The position numbers and the translations under genes are program-made. A stretch of DNA of 64,000 bases, from the NCBI RefSeq assembly GCF_900102195.1, contig NZ_FNBE01000006.1, positions 247,499-311,498 on the forward strand, given 5' to 3'. This DNA comes from Pseudonocardia oroxyli (GTDB taxonomy: Bacteria; Actinomycetota; Actinomycetes; Mycobacteriales; Pseudonocardiaceae). Positions 8,065-16,739 of this stretch are shown one piece after another. The notes beneath the pieces were generated by a model. The model made no database searches and was not told where the DNA came from. It saw only the letters and a program-made list of their open reading frames with translations. The first letter of the stretch is position 1. Each line of letters begins with the position of its first letter.

Positions 8065-8765
8065 CGGGGGCCGCTCGTCCAGTAGCCCTGGGCCTGCACC
8101 ACCGGGACCCCGGCGAGCAGCCTGCGGATCTCCGCGATCTGCGAGGTCTCCCCCGCGACCCAGGCGTAGTCGACCGGCCACGGCCGGTCGAGGGCCGCCA
8201 CCAGCGAGGCGACGTGCTCGGCTCCCGGCACCAGCACGTCCGCGGGGTCCGCGGCCGCGACCAGCACGATCGGGGCGCCGGCGACCTTCCGCACGATCGC
8301 CCGGATCGCCGGCACCGCGGCCTCGTCGCCCGCGACCAGCAGGCGGCGGGCCGCGCCGGGCGCCCACTGGACGGCGAGCGGGCCCGTCGCGGCGCGGCGG
8401 TCCGAACCGGAGATCAGCAGCTCCTCACCCGGCCGAGCCTCCAGCGCCCAGGCGCTCGCAGGCCCGGGGGCGGCGTGCACGAAGAAGTCCAGGTCCAGCT
8501 CCTCGGGCCGGGCGGCGGCGACCGTGTACGTCCGCAGCGCGGGCCGGTCGGGCAGCGCGCGCCAGCGGGCCCGCCACTCGGCGAGCGGCACGGGCTCGGG
8601 GCCGCCGAGCCCGGACGCGCCCGGGCCCGGCACCACGACCTTCACCCGTTGGTCCGCCCCCTCCGCCGCGAACCGGCGCAGCTGCGGGCCGCCGACGGTG
8701 ACCCGCACGAAGCCCGGCGAGGGCCGCGTGACCGCCCGGACCGTCGTGCGGAACAGCGACCTCAT
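8061..8765 (-). CDS. Siderophore-interacting (ferric-siderophore reductase) protein
   Basis: A 234-residue SIP-family flavoprotein that reduces ferric siderophores in the cytosol to release iron. The FAD-binding signature RTYTV lies near residue 78, followed by DLDFFVHAAPGPASAWA, and the C-terminal nucleotide-binding part contains AGDEAAVPAI and YAWVAGE. It is somewhat shorter than usual at its N-terminus. The ATG overlaps the stop of the upstream lipoprotein gene (ATGA), so the two are translationally coupled and should share the IdeR-controlled promoter. Confidence 0.88.
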   Translation of the reverse strand: MRSLFRTTVRAVTRPSPGFVRVTVGGPQLRRFAAEGADQRVKVVVPGPGASGLGGPEPVPLAEWRARWRALPDRPALRTYTVAAARPEELDLDFFVHAAPGPASAWALEARPGEELLISGSDRRAATGPLAVQWAPGAARRLLVAGDEAAVPAIRAIVRKVAGAPIVLVAAADPADVLVPGAEHVASLVAALDRPWPVDYAWVAGETSQIAEIRRLLAGVPVVQAQGYWTSGPR

Positions 8766-9655
8766 CCGGCGAGCAGGCGCTCGAGGTCGTCGAGCACCGC
8801 CTGCCCGCCCCGCGGTCCGACGCCGGTGATCCAGATCGACTGGTCCACCACGTGCAGGTCCGGGAAGGCCTCGGCGCGCACCGCGGCCATCTCGGCGGGG
8901 ACGGCGCTCTCGTCGCCCGCCTTCGCGGCCGTGACGACCACGAGGTCCGCCCGTGCCTGCAGCACCAGCTCCGGCGAGAGGTCGACCGAGATCGAGCCCT
9001 CCCAGTCCCGCGGCGGCGTGCGGAAACCGGCGCACTCCAGCGTGCTGCCCGCGAACGAGGCGGGCCCGTAGAGGGTCAGCTGTCCGTCGCGCGGGCGGAC
9101 GAGCTGCGCCGTGCCCCCGGGGTGCGTCGCCCCGACCTCGGCGCACCGGTCGGTGTACGCGCCCAGCAGTGCCTCCGCGTCCGCCTCGCGGCCGAGGGCC
9201 CGGCCCACGAACCGGACGTTGTCCTGCCACGGATCGGCCTGGCTCGCCATGAACACGGTCGGGGCGACGGCGGCGAGCCGGTCGTAGAGCTCCGCGTGCC
9301 GCGACTCGGTGCCCAGGATCAGGTCCGGCCGCAGCGCCGCGATCTTCTCCAGGTCCGGGGTCGGCACGGTCCCGACGGTCTGGACGGCGTCGGCGTCGGG
9401 CTTCAGGTACGCGGGCACGCCCGCCGCCTCGCTGAGCACGGCCGCGCCCACCGGGACCGCGCCGAGCGCGACCGTGGTGTCGAGCTGCACCGGCTCGAGC
9501 ACGACGACGCGGGCGGGTGCCGCGGGCACCTCGGTGGTGCCGTGGGCGTGGGTGACGGTGCGGGTGGCGGCAGCGGCGGGGTCCTCGGCCGGGGTGCTCG
9601 CGCACCCGGCCAGCGCGAGGCCGACCACCGCCGCGGGGAGCAGGCGACGAATCAC
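8762..9655 (-). CDS. Iron-siderophore ABC transporter substrate-binding lipoprotein
   Basis: A 297-residue FepB/FecB-type periplasmic-binding protein, probably tethered to the membrane by the lipobox LAGC (Cys18) after a short hydrophobic signal. The two lobes show RVVVLEPVQLDTTVALG and DLEKIAALRPDLILG, both typical of the TroA/FecB fold. It captures ferric siderophore for an ABC importer encoded elsewhere; no permease or ATPase is present in the window. The start is GTG 9655, seven bases after TAGGCT, so the mRNA is probably leaderless. An IdeR-type box overlaps this promoter. Confidence 0.88.
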   Translation of the reverse strand: MIRRLLPAAVVGLALAGCASTPAEDPAAAATRTVTHAHGTTEVPAAPARVVVLEPVQLDTTVALGAVPVGAAVLSEAAGVPAYLKPDADAVQTVGTVPTPDLEKIAALRPDLILGTESRHAELYDRLAAVAPTVFMASQADPWQDNVRFVGRALGREADAEALLGAYTDRCAEVGATHPGGTAQLVRPRDGQLTLYGPASFAGSTLECAGFRTPPRDWEGSISVDLSPELVLQARADLVVVTAAKAGDESAVPAEMAAVRAEAFPDLHVVDQSIWITGVGPRGGQAVLDDLERLLAG

Positions 9656-9673
9656 GAAGGTGAGCCTAACCTC
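9656..9673 (-). promoter_or_regulatory. IdeR/DtxR iron box over the -10 region
   Basis: On the minus strand the site reads GAGGTTAGGCTCACCTTC, close to the IdeR/DtxR consensus TTAGGTTAGSCTAACCTAA. The -10 hexamer TAGGCT lies inside the box, and the box also overlaps the stop codon of the upstream XRE-cupin gene. Iron-dependent repression of the SBP-SIP operon is inferred. Confidence 0.75.
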
Positions 9674-10256
9674 CGGCCCGCGCCCGCAGGTGGGCCCGCT
9701 CCCCCTGTGTGCCGAACAGCACCAGCAGCTCGACGGGCCGGGTGTCGGCCGCGCCGAACCAGTGCGGGACCCGGGTGTCGAACTCGGCGGCCTCGCCGGG
9801 CGCGAGCGTCATGTCCCGGTCGCCGAGGACGAGCCGCAGCCTGCCCTCCAGCACGTACATCCACTCGTAGCCCTCGTGGACCTTCTGGTCCGGCTCCCCG
9901 CCCGGCGGGATCACCATCTTGAACGCCTGGACGCCACCCGGCCGCCTGCTGAGCGGCACGTAGGTGCGGCCGTCCCGGTGCACGGGGGTGAAGCGGACGC
10001 GCGGGTCCCCGGTCTCGGGCGCGCCGACGAGCTCGTCGAGCGCCACCCGGTAGACGCGGGCCAGCGGCAACAGCAGCTCCAGGGTCGGCTTACGCCCACC
10101 GGACTCCAGCCGGGACAGCGTGCTCTCCGAGATGCCGGTCTCGGCGCCGACCTCGGCGAGGGTCATCCCGCGGGCCGAGCGCGCCGCCCGCAGCCGGGGG
10201 CCGACCGCGTCGAGCACGGCGTCGAGATCGCTCACGCGAGCGTCGAGATCGCTCAC
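9666..10256 (-). CDS. XRE-cupin transcriptional regulator
   Basis: A 196-residue protein with an N-terminal XRE helix-turn-helix (MTLAEVGAETGISESTLSRL, residues about 31-50) and a C-terminal cupin domain (FDTRVPHWFG, EWMYVLEGRLRLVLG). Such proteins regulate small-molecule catabolism or stress genes, with the cupin as sensor. GTG 10256 overlaps the TGA of the upstream CocE-like gene (GTGA), so the two are an operon. A 21-bp direct duplication at the 5' end repeats the start codon and the sequence SDLDAR, giving a second possible start at 10235. Confidence 0.85.
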   Translation of the reverse strand: MSDLDARVSDLDAVLDAVGPRLRAARSARGMTLAEVGAETGISESTLSRLESGGRKPTLELLLPLARVYRVALDELVGAPETGDPRVRFTPVHRDGRTYVPLSRRPGGVQAFKMVIPPGGEPDQKVHEGYEWMYVLEGRLRLVLGDRDMTLAPGEAAEFDTRVPHWFGAADTRPVELLVLFGTQGERAHLRARAGG

Positions 10257-11845
10257 GCGAGGACGGGCAGCGTCACCGTGGAGGGGTGCGACGCCGAGTG
10301 CAGGACCTCGGTCCGGCAGCGGACACCGCTGGTCGCCGAGCCGAACGGCTCGCCGGTGCCCGTGTTGCGCGCGAACCGCGGGAACGCCCCGCCCGCCACC
10401 TGGACCCGGATCCGGTGTCCGGCGCGGAACCGGTAGGCGGTGGGGAACAGCTCCAGGTCGACCGCGCAGACCCCGCCCGGTCCCACCGTCACGTCCTTCG
10501 CCGGGACCGACCGCGGGTCCAGCCTGCGGATCCCGTCGACGACGTTGCGGGACACGCCCCTCTCGTCGACGTCGCAGACGCGGACGTAGACGTCCGCGTA
10601 CTCGACCGAGGGCCGCACGAACAGCCGCGCGGTGACCGGGCCGACCACGTCCAGGTCGGTCTCCAGCGCGGGGCCGGTGAACAGCAGGACGTCCGGGCGG
10701 ACCTCGACCGGGCCCTGGTCCGCCTGCTCGGCGGGCTTGGTGAGCAACGGGCCACCGACGGCGGGCGTCGGGTCGGCGGGGTCGTAGGTGAAGGTCGAGG
10801 ACTCCGTGCCGGCCAGCGCGCCCAGGTCGAGCGGGTGGGGGGTGGCGGGCGGCGGCCACTCGTCGAACTCCAGCCACTGGTCCGCCTGCTGCAGGTGCAG
10901 CCGCACCCGGGCGCCCTCCGGGGCGGGGCCGCCGCGCAGGTGGTGGTCGAGGAACGCGACGTCCGTGCGCACGATCTCGCGCAGCTCGGCGGGCGCGCCG
11001 TGCAGCCACGGCCCGACCACGATCCGCGCGTCCACCCCGGACTCGCGCAGCGTCTGGAAGTCCTTGAGCTGGGCGTGGACGAACAGGTCCCACCACCCGG
11101 TGACCATGCTGACCGGCGGCACGTCCCGGTCCCGCTCGCCGTAGGTGGCCTCCCAGAACTCGTCGTCCGGGTCGCCGTGGCCGGTGAAGTCCCGCCAGAA
11201 GCCGACGGGCGCCCCCGCGACGTCCAGGTCCGCGGCCTGCAGCGGCATGCGGCGCAGCGCCTGCTGCACGCGCCGCGTCCGCAGCGGGTGCGGGAGCAGC
11301 GGCAGGTCGCTCTCCTGGTTCCCGATCGAGGCGGACCAGTTCAGCCCGTTGAGCAGGGTCGGCGCGCCACCCGGGTAGAAGGTGTCGGTCATCCGGGAGG
11401 CCGTGATGTGCAGCCCCATCGCCACGACGTCCGCCTGCCCGGCCACCATCCACTGGGTGTGGCCGAAGTAGCTCGCCCCCGTGGTGGCGATCCGGCCGTC
11501 GCACCAGGGCTGCTCGCGGAGCCAGTCGAGGGTCGCGAGCCCGTCCGGCCGCTCGTGCCGGAAGGGCCGGAACTGCCCGCCGGACCCGAAGCTCCCCCGG
11601 GTGGACTGCATCAGGACCTGGAAGCCCTGGCGGGCCATCGGCTGCGCCATGATCGCGCCGAAGGCCTGCCGCGAGTAGGGCAGCCGGATCAGCACCACCG
11701 GCAGCGGCCCGGTGGCCTCCGCGGGCCGGTAGAGGTCCCCGACCAGGGAGATCCCGTCCGGCATCGGGGTGCGGACCTCACGGCGGGTGAAGCGGACGCG
11801 GCCGGGCTCGAGGCCCAGGGCACGGTCGGCGAGCGCAGCGATCAC
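10253..11845 (-). CDS. CocE/NonD-family serine hydrolase
   Basis: A 530-residue protein of the X-Pro dipeptidyl-peptidase/CocE family: an alpha/beta-hydrolase core with nucleophile motif GASYFG (Ser near residue 127), VVGPWLHG carrying the likely catalytic His, and the C-terminal jelly-roll domain (ARLFVRPSVEYADVYVRVCDVD). These enzymes cleave esters or amides; the natural substrate is unknown. There is no signal peptide, so it is cytosolic. GTG 11845 lies six bases after TACGGT, which suggests a leaderless transcript. It is the first gene of an operon with the XRE-cupin regulator. Confidence 0.85.
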   Translation of the reverse strand: MIAALADRALGLEPGRVRFTRREVRTPMPDGISLVGDLYRPAEATGPLPVVLIRLPYSRQAFGAIMAQPMARQGFQVLMQSTRGSFGSGGQFRPFRHERPDGLATLDWLREQPWCDGRIATTGASYFGHTQWMVAGQADVVAMGLHITASRMTDTFYPGGAPTLLNGLNWSASIGNQESDLPLLPHPLRTRRVQQALRRMPLQAADLDVAGAPVGFWRDFTGHGDPDDEFWEATYGERDRDVPPVSMVTGWWDLFVHAQLKDFQTLRESGVDARIVVGPWLHGAPAELREIVRTDVAFLDHHLRGGPAPEGARVRLHLQQADQWLEFDEWPPPATPHPLDLGALAGTESSTFTYDPADPTPAVGGPLLTKPAEQADQGPVEVRPDVLLFTGPALETDLDVVGPVTARLFVRPSVEYADVYVRVCDVDERGVSRNVVDGIRRLDPRSVPAKDVTVGPGGVCAVDLELFPTAYRFRAGHRIRVQVAGGAFPRFARNTGTGEPFGSATSGVRCRTEVLHSASHPSTVTLPVLA

Positions 11846-11883
11846 CCCTCGACCGTAGCGCTGTTCGCGGCGCCCGGGCGGGA

Positions 11884-13044
11884 TCAGTCCGTGACGAACG
11901 GGTCGTAGTGGATCTGGTCCAGCGAGGCGCCCGCGACCCGCAGCGCGCGGATCGTCGCGGTGATCATCGCGGGCGAACCGGAGACCACCACCTCGCAGTC
12001 GGCCCAGGACCCGAACCCGGTGACGACGTCCGCGAGCCTGCCGACCAGCGGCCCGGGCACCGCGGGCGGCTCCTCGACGACGGGCACCACGTCCAGCCAC
12101 GGATTGCGGTAGCTGGTGCGGCGCAGGCCGTCGAGCGCGTGCAGCGAGTCCCAGTCGCGGGCCCCGTAGAACACGACCGCGCGCTCGGGGCGCCCACCGG
12201 CCCGTTCGAGCTGCTCCACCAGTGCCCGGATCGGGCTGATGCCCGTGCCGCCGCCGATCATCAGCAGCTCCCGGCCGGGGACGACGGCGCGGTCCAGCGC
12301 CCCCATCGGCGGCCCGATCCGCCAGCGGTCCCCCGGCCGGGCCGAGGCCACGATCCCGCGGCTCACGCTCCCGTAGCCGATCGCGCGGACGTGGAACTCC
12401 AGCTCACCGGACCGGTCGGGGGCGACGGCCGGGCTCAGCGCGCGCCACAGCCGCGGGTGCTGCGGGGTCTCGACGGTCACGTACTGGCCCGCCCGGTAGA
12501 CGAACGGCTCGTCCGTGCGGACCCGGACGACCGCCAGGTCCCGCTCGACCCGCTCGTGCCCGACGACGGTCGCCCCCCACCAGGCCGGGCCGGGATCGCT
12601 GCGCGCGCCCGCCTGCATGCTGCCCGCGAGGAACGCGTACGTGTGGGCCCAGGCCCGGGCCACCTCGTCCGTCCACGCCGCCCCGCCGGTGTCGGCCAGC
12701 GCCACCAGCAGGGCCTGCCCGACGACCGCGTAGTGCTCGTCCCGGACGTCGAACTTGCGGTGGTCGCGGCCGAGCTGGGCGAGGAAGCCGATCAGCGTCG
12801 ACGGCTCGTCCAGGTGCGTGATCACGTGCACCAGCGCCCGGCCGAACCGCGAGTGCTGCGTCTCCATCGCCAGCGGGAACAGCGACCGCAGGCCCGGCGC
12901 GTAGCCGAACAGCGTGCGGTAGAAGCGCGGGACGAAGGTCTCGGGATCGATCCCCAGCGCGGCGACGCTGCGCTGCGCGGTCTGCAGGTGGGGGGCGATC
13001 TCCTCGAGCCCCGAGGCACGCACGGCGGCGTCGTCGAGACTCAT
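11884..13044 (-). CDS. Flavohemoprotein-like globin-ferredoxin reductase
   Basis: A 386-residue two-domain protein. Residues about 15-145 form a globin domain with proximal His104 (RDEHYAVVG). Residues about 150-386 form the FAD/NAD(P)H reductase module with RALSPAV in the flavin-binding position, the nucleotide motif GGGTGISPI and the closing HYDPFV. Members detoxify nitric oxide as dioxygenases (Hmp-like) or act as other heme-flavin reductases. The usual RxYS motif reads RALS, so flavin contacts may differ. It is likely cytosolic. The start at ATG 13044 lacks a clear ribosome binding site. Confidence 0.82.
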   Translation of the reverse strand: MSLDDAAVRASGLEEIAPHLQTAQRSVAALGIDPETFVPRFYRTLFGYAPGLRSLFPLAMETQHSRFGRALVHVITHLDEPSTLIGFLAQLGRDHRKFDVRDEHYAVVGQALLVALADTGGAAWTDEVARAWAHTYAFLAGSMQAGARSDPGPAWWGATVVGHERVERDLAVVRVRTDEPFVYRAGQYVTVETPQHPRLWRALSPAVAPDRSGELEFHVRAIGYGSVSRGIVASARPGDRWRIGPPMGALDRAVVPGRELLMIGGGTGISPIRALVEQLERAGGRPERAVVFYGARDWDSLHALDGLRRTSYRNPWLDVVPVVEEPPAVPGPLVGRLADVVTGFGSWADCEVVVSGSPAMITATIRALRVAGASLDQIHYDPFVTD

Positions 13045-13127
13045 GAGCGGGAGGACCGACGGGGCGCCACGAGGCGCATCGTAGCCAGGCCCCCGACGAT
13101 CGTGCGCCGAGCCCGAGCTACACGGTG

Positions 13128-13736
13128 CTAGACGGAGGTGGCCCGCAGCTCCGCGTTGCGCTTCTTCACCGCGAGGTCCTTGTTGACGGGGTTCTGCGCC
13201 TCGTCCGGGGCGTGACACCCCGCCTCCACGGCGATCCGGTTGATGGTGCCGAACATCCGGACCAGATGCGCGAGGCGGTGCTCGGCGGCGTCGACGGGCT
13301 GCTGCTCGCCGCGGACCAGCGCGACCGTGGTGTCCGCCCACACCGCCTCGGCGTGCATCCCGGCGGTGCGCAGCACGTCCTGCACCCGGTCGGCGAGCTC
13401 GCGCGAGGACAGGCCGATCCAGGACTCGAGGGTCCGCGCGTCGAGCGGGAAGAGCCGGTCGCGGTCGCGCAGGTAGAGCAGCTCCAGCGCGTAACCGTGG
13501 CCGTAGGCGCAGTAGAGGCAGCCGTTGTGCAGGCTCACGACCATGCCCGCCAGGTGCGTCCGCTGGCCCCCGAGGACCTGCAGGGTGACCAGGTAGCGAG
13601 GCATGTTCGCGGCGAACCACCGCAGCGCGCCCCACGGCCCCATCGCCGCGACGATGTGCGGGATCATGCGCGGCGAGAAGCCCCACATCATCCGACAGCC
13701 CGCCTGCAGGAAGGCGGTGACCGCTCGATCGAGCAC
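13128..13736 (-). CDS. AhpD-fold/carboxymuconolactone decarboxylase-like protein
   Basis: A 202-residue helical protein with the peroxidase-type motif NGCLYCAYGHG (CxxC near residue 82). This is the signature of AhpD-like and carboxymuconolactone-decarboxylase-like proteins that use a cysteine pair for redox relay. GTG 13736 is chosen because GGGAGG stands seven bases upstream. It is expected to be cytosolic. The neighbouring globin-reductase suggests oxidative or nitrosative stress, but that link is only by position. Confidence 0.75.
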   Translation of the reverse strand: MLDRAVTAFLQAGCRMMWGFSPRMIPHIVAAMGPWGALRWFAANMPRYLVTLQVLGGQRTHLAGMVVSLHNGCLYCAYGHGYALELLYLRDRDRLFPLDARTLESWIGLSSRELADRVQDVLRTAGMHAEAVWADTTVALVRGEQQPVDAAEHRLAHLVRMFGTINRIAVEAGCHAPDEAQNPVNKDLAVKKRNAELRATSV

Positions 13737-13829
13737 GGGCCCACCTCCCTGGCGCTCACCGATGGTGATCGAATGGTACCCGGGAGTGGCGATGCCCGGC
13801 CAGGGGCCGTTCGGCTCTAGGCTCGCCCG

Positions 13830-14420
13830 GTGGGACGTCTCTTCCTCTTGCGCCACGGTCAGACCGAGTGGTCACAGAACGGGCGGCACACCGGCCGCAC
13901 CGACATCCCGTTGACCGAGCGGGGTCGAGAGCTCGCGGCCGCGGCCGCCCCGACGCTGGCGGCGCTGCGCCCGGACGCCCCGCCCCCGGTGCGGGTGCTG
14001 AGCAGCCCGCGGCGCCGCGCCCGGGAGACCGCGGAGCTCGCGGGGCTGCGGGTGGACGCGGTCGACGAGCGCCTCCACGAGTGGGACTACGGCGACTACG
14101 AGGGCCTCACCACCCCGCAGATCCGCGAGACGGTGCCGGACTGGACGGTGTGGACGCACCCGTGTCCGCACGGCGAGGACGCCGCCGCCGTCGGCGCCCG
14201 TGCGGACGCGGTGCTCGCGGACGCCCGGCCGTGGCTCGCCGAGGGAGACGTCGTCCTCGTGGGACACGGACACTTCTCCCGGGTGCTGATCGCGCGCTGG
14301 ATCGGGCTGCCCGCGACCGGCGGGGTGCACATCGCGATGGACCCGGCGGCGTGGGCGGTGCTCGGCGACGAACGCGGCGTCCCCCGCCTCGACGCGGTCA
14401 ACCTGGTGGTGCCGTCGTGA
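13830..14420 (+). CDS. Histidine phosphatase (phosphoglycerate mutase-like) protein
   Basis: A 196-residue cytosolic histidine phosphatase. The catalytic signature LLRHGQTEW lies at residues 6-14 and the second catalytic His in LVGHGHFS near residue 148; the acid is probably Glu in HEWDYGDYEG. Substrates in this family vary widely. GTG 13830 follows TAGGCT (13818-13823) by six bases, so the mRNA is probably leaderless. The stop overlaps the start of the next gene (GTGA). Confidence 0.88.
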   Translation: MGRLFLLRHGQTEWSQNGRHTGRTDIPLTERGRELAAAAAPTLAALRPDAPPPVRVLSSPRRRARETAELAGLRVDAVDERLHEWDYGDYEGLTTPQIRETVPDWTVWTHPCPHGEDAAAVGARADAVLADARPWLAEGDVVLVGHGHFSRVLIARWIGLPATGGVHIAMDPAAWAVLGDERGVPRLDAVNLVVPS

Positions 14421-14917
14421 TCCGGGCCGAGGTGGAGCGGGCGGAACCGGCCGTCAGGAGGGTCGAGCCGTCGGACGTCCCGGCCGTCGTCGGCCTGGTG
14501 CGGGAGCTGGCCGAGTACGAGAAGGCGCTGCACGAGTGCCACCTCACCGGGGAGCAGCTGCACGCCGCGTTGTTCGGGGCCTCCCCCGCGCTGTTCGGGC
14601 ACGTCGCGCTCGTCGGGGACGAGGTCGTCGGCTGCGCGCTGTGGTTCCTGAACTTCAGCACCTGGCGCGGCGTCCACGGGATCTATCTGGAGGACCTCTA
14701 CGTCCGGCCCGCCCACCGCGGCTCCGGGCTCGGTCGCGCCCTGCTCGCCGCGCTGGCCCGGGAGTGCGTCGACCGGGGCTACGCGCGGCTGGAGTGGTCC
14801 GTGCTGGACTGGAACGCGCCGTCCATCGGCTTCTACCGCTCCCTCGGCGCGGTCGGCATGGACGAGTGGACGACCTTCCGCCTCACCGACGAGGCGCTGC
14901 GGTCACTCGGAGCGTGA
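14417..14917 (+). CDS. GNAT-family N-acetyltransferase
   Basis: A 166-residue acetyltransferase of the GNAT fold. The acetyl-CoA binding loop is seen in LYVRPAHRGSGLGRALLAAL (residues about 92-111), and the closing segment is NAPSIGFYRSLGAV. The closest functional class is the diamine or thialysine acetyltransferase group (IYLEDLYV, WNAPSIGFY), so a polyamine or lysine-like substrate is possible but unproven. It is translationally coupled to the phosphatase gene (GTGA), and its last 15 bases overlap the convergent membrane protein gene. Confidence 0.85.
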   Translation: MIRAEVERAEPAVRRVEPSDVPAVVGLVRELAEYEKALHECHLTGEQLHAALFGASPALFGHVALVGDEVVGCALWFLNFSTWRGVHGIYLEDLYVRPAHRGSGLGRALLAALARECVDRGYARLEWSVLDWNAPSIGFYRSLGAVGMDEWTTFRLTDEALRSLGA

Positions 14918-15292
14918 CTCCTCGTCCGCCCCGACGGCCCACCGGCGGGAGGGCTCGCTGATGAGCAGCATGAACGTGGCCACCACGAAGAACAGCCCGG
15001 CGATCCCGACCACGTAGTCGCCCGTGCGCAGCGCGTTGTAGATCATCGGGATGGTGACGAGCTGGGCCACGATGGCGGGCGTGCGCGCGCCGTGGTGGCC
15101 GCGCCAGAGGAACCAGGCCACCGCACCGAGCGCCACCGCGATGAGGAGGAAGTAGGAGGCCTCGGCCGCCCGCGTGCCGAACCCGCGCCCGGAGAAGAAC
15201 AGGTACAGCACCCCGGTGACCAGGCCGATCAAGGCCTCCACGCCGACGAGGGCGGCGGCGGCGCGGACCTGGCGGGGCGGAACGGTGGTCAC
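14903..15292 (-). CDS. Small integral membrane protein, four predicted segments
   Basis: A 129-residue protein with hydrophobic stretches around residues 11-33, 45-62, 70-87 and 92-111 and charged ends (EPSRRW...EESRSE). No enzymatic motif is seen and I do not recognise the family beyond similar small actinobacterial membrane proteins. GTG 15292 is divergent from the lipid kinase gene, with only 23 bases between the starts. The tail overlaps the GNAT gene on the other strand. Confidence 0.7.
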   Translation of the reverse strand: MTTVPPRQVRAAAALVGVEALIGLVTGVLYLFFSGRGFGTRAAEASYFLLIAVALGAVAWFLWRGHHGARTPAIVAQLVTIPMIYNALRTGDYVVGIAGLFFVVATFMLLISEPSRRWAVGADEESRSE

Positions 15293-15315
15293 GACGGTCA
15301 GGTTACAGTCGCACC

Positions 15316-16266
15316 GTGCGCGCGCTGCTCGTCGTCAACCCCCGGGCGACGTCGACGACCCCGGCGGGACGGGACGTCCTGACCCACGCCCTCGCCAGCA
15401 GGCTGAAGCTCGACGTGCTGGAGACCCGCTACCGCGGCCACGCGGCGGAGGCCACCGCCGTGGCCTGCGCGGCGGGCATCGAGCTCATCATCACCCTCGG
15501 CGGGGACGGCACCGTGAACGAGGTCGTCAACGGCATGCTCGTGGACCGCACGGCCACCGGCCCCGGCAGGCCCGACGGCAGCGACCCCGACCGCCCCGCG
15601 CTCGCCGTCGTGCCCGGCGGGTCGGCGAACGTCTTCGCCCGCGCCCTCGGCCTGCCGCGGGACCCCGTGGAGGCCACCGGCGCCATCCTGGCGGCCCTGG
15701 AGCGGCGCAGCAGCACCCTGGTCGGGCTCGGCCGGGCGGACGACCGCTGGTTCACCTTCAACGCGGGCCTGGGGTGGGACGCGGACGTCGTCGCCGCCGT
15801 GGAGAAGCAGCGGGCGTCCGGCCGCGAGGCCAGCCCGCTGCGCTACGCGGGCACCGCGGTCGGCGAGTACCTGCGCCAGCGGCGCCACCCCGCCTCGATG
15901 ACGATCGAGGTGCCCGGTGCCGCGCCGCTGGAGGACGTCCGGCTCGCCTTCGTGAGCAACACCGACCCCTGGACCTACCTCGCCGGGCGGCCGGTCCGCA
16001 CCAACCCGGGGGCCACGTTCGGCACGGGGCTGGCCCTGTTCGCCCTGCGCCACCTGGGCTTCCCCACGATCTACTCGACCCTGCGCCACATCCTCGCGCC
16101 GGACGGGGACCCGCACGGGCGGAACATCGTGCGCCAGGACCGCGTTCCCTCCATCAGGATCCGTTCGGAGGAGCCGTTGGCGCTCCAGCTGGACGGTGAC
16201 CACCTGGGATCACGCACGGACGTCGAGTTCCTGTCGGTGCCCGGGGCGCTACGCGTCGTGTGTTGA
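15316..16266 (+). CDS. Diacylglycerol/lipid kinase family protein
   Basis: A 316-residue DAGK-catalytic-domain protein (YegS/DgkB type). It shows LLVVNPRA at the N-terminus, the nucleotide-binding GGDGTVNEVVNG near residue 61, PGGSANVFARALG near residue 100 and the QLDGDHLG segment at the C-terminal beta domain. It should phosphorylate a membrane diacylglycerol or related lipid. GTG 15316 lies six bases after TACAGT, indicating a leaderless mRNA. The divergent membrane protein may be co-regulated. Confidence 0.88.
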   Translation: MRALLVVNPRATSTTPAGRDVLTHALASRLKLDVLETRYRGHAAEATAVACAAGIELIITLGGDGTVNEVVNGMLVDRTATGPGRPDGSDPDRPALAVVPGGSANVFARALGLPRDPVEATGAILAALERRSSTLVGLGRADDRWFTFNAGLGWDADVVAAVEKQRASGREASPLRYAGTAVGEYLRQRRHPASMTIEVPGAAPLEDVRLAFVSNTDPWTYLAGRPVRTNPGATFGTGLALFALRHLGFPTIYSTLRHILAPDGDPHGRNIVRQDRVPSIRIRSEEPLALQLDGDHLGSRTDVEFLSVPGALRVVC

Positions 16267-16739
16267 CCGATGACGGAGAGTCGCGTCGTCGTACGAGAGA
16301 CGCCCCTCGTCGCAGTCCGGCGAGCCGTCTCACTCCGATGAGTGACACGTCCAGGCCATTCACCGATGCTCGCTGACCGCCGGGCAGCAATGGGCTCGCA
16401 TCCGACGGTGCCGTGATCCAAGGTAGGTCCTGCGAGATCGAGGGACGACAGCGGGGTCCCGTTGAGAGACGAGAACCCGCATGGTCCGGAGGAGTCGGGG
16501 GTAACCCCGGAGTCGCCGGGCAGGGATTCAACCGTCGCTCTTCGTCACGGTGTATCGATGCGGTGACTGAACGTGTCGGACGACGTGACGAAGTGTGGGT
16601 GAGAGTGCTCACCCGGCCGGCTCTTGTCCCTTGAAGAGCGACGACGCTCGTGAAACCATTCACAAGCGCGGAACAACCGTGTCACACAGCCGTGCGATCG
16701 GCGCGAACCCCGATCGCCAGTACGAGGAGATTCACGATC
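16267..16739. other. 473-base intergenic region upstream of whiB1
   Basis: No convincing coding frame is present; third-position G/C bias is lost here. It presumably holds the whiB1 promoter and a long 5' leader. I can see a small hairpin (GGGTGAG/CTCACCC, 16597-16614) and a GGAG ribosome binding site about ten bases before the whiB1 start. No known riboswitch class could be recognised. Confidence 0.6.

Noticed and set aside
16440..16560. Possible c-di-AMP (ydaO-type) riboswitch before whiB1
   Set aside because: A few GGGGGTAACC-like pieces recall the motif, but the order and the conserved GAA segments are missing.
16413..16634. Small plus-strand open frame upstream of whiB1
   Set aside because: It has no G/C bias at third positions, no ribosome binding site and no recognisable domain; the region looks like a long 5' leader.
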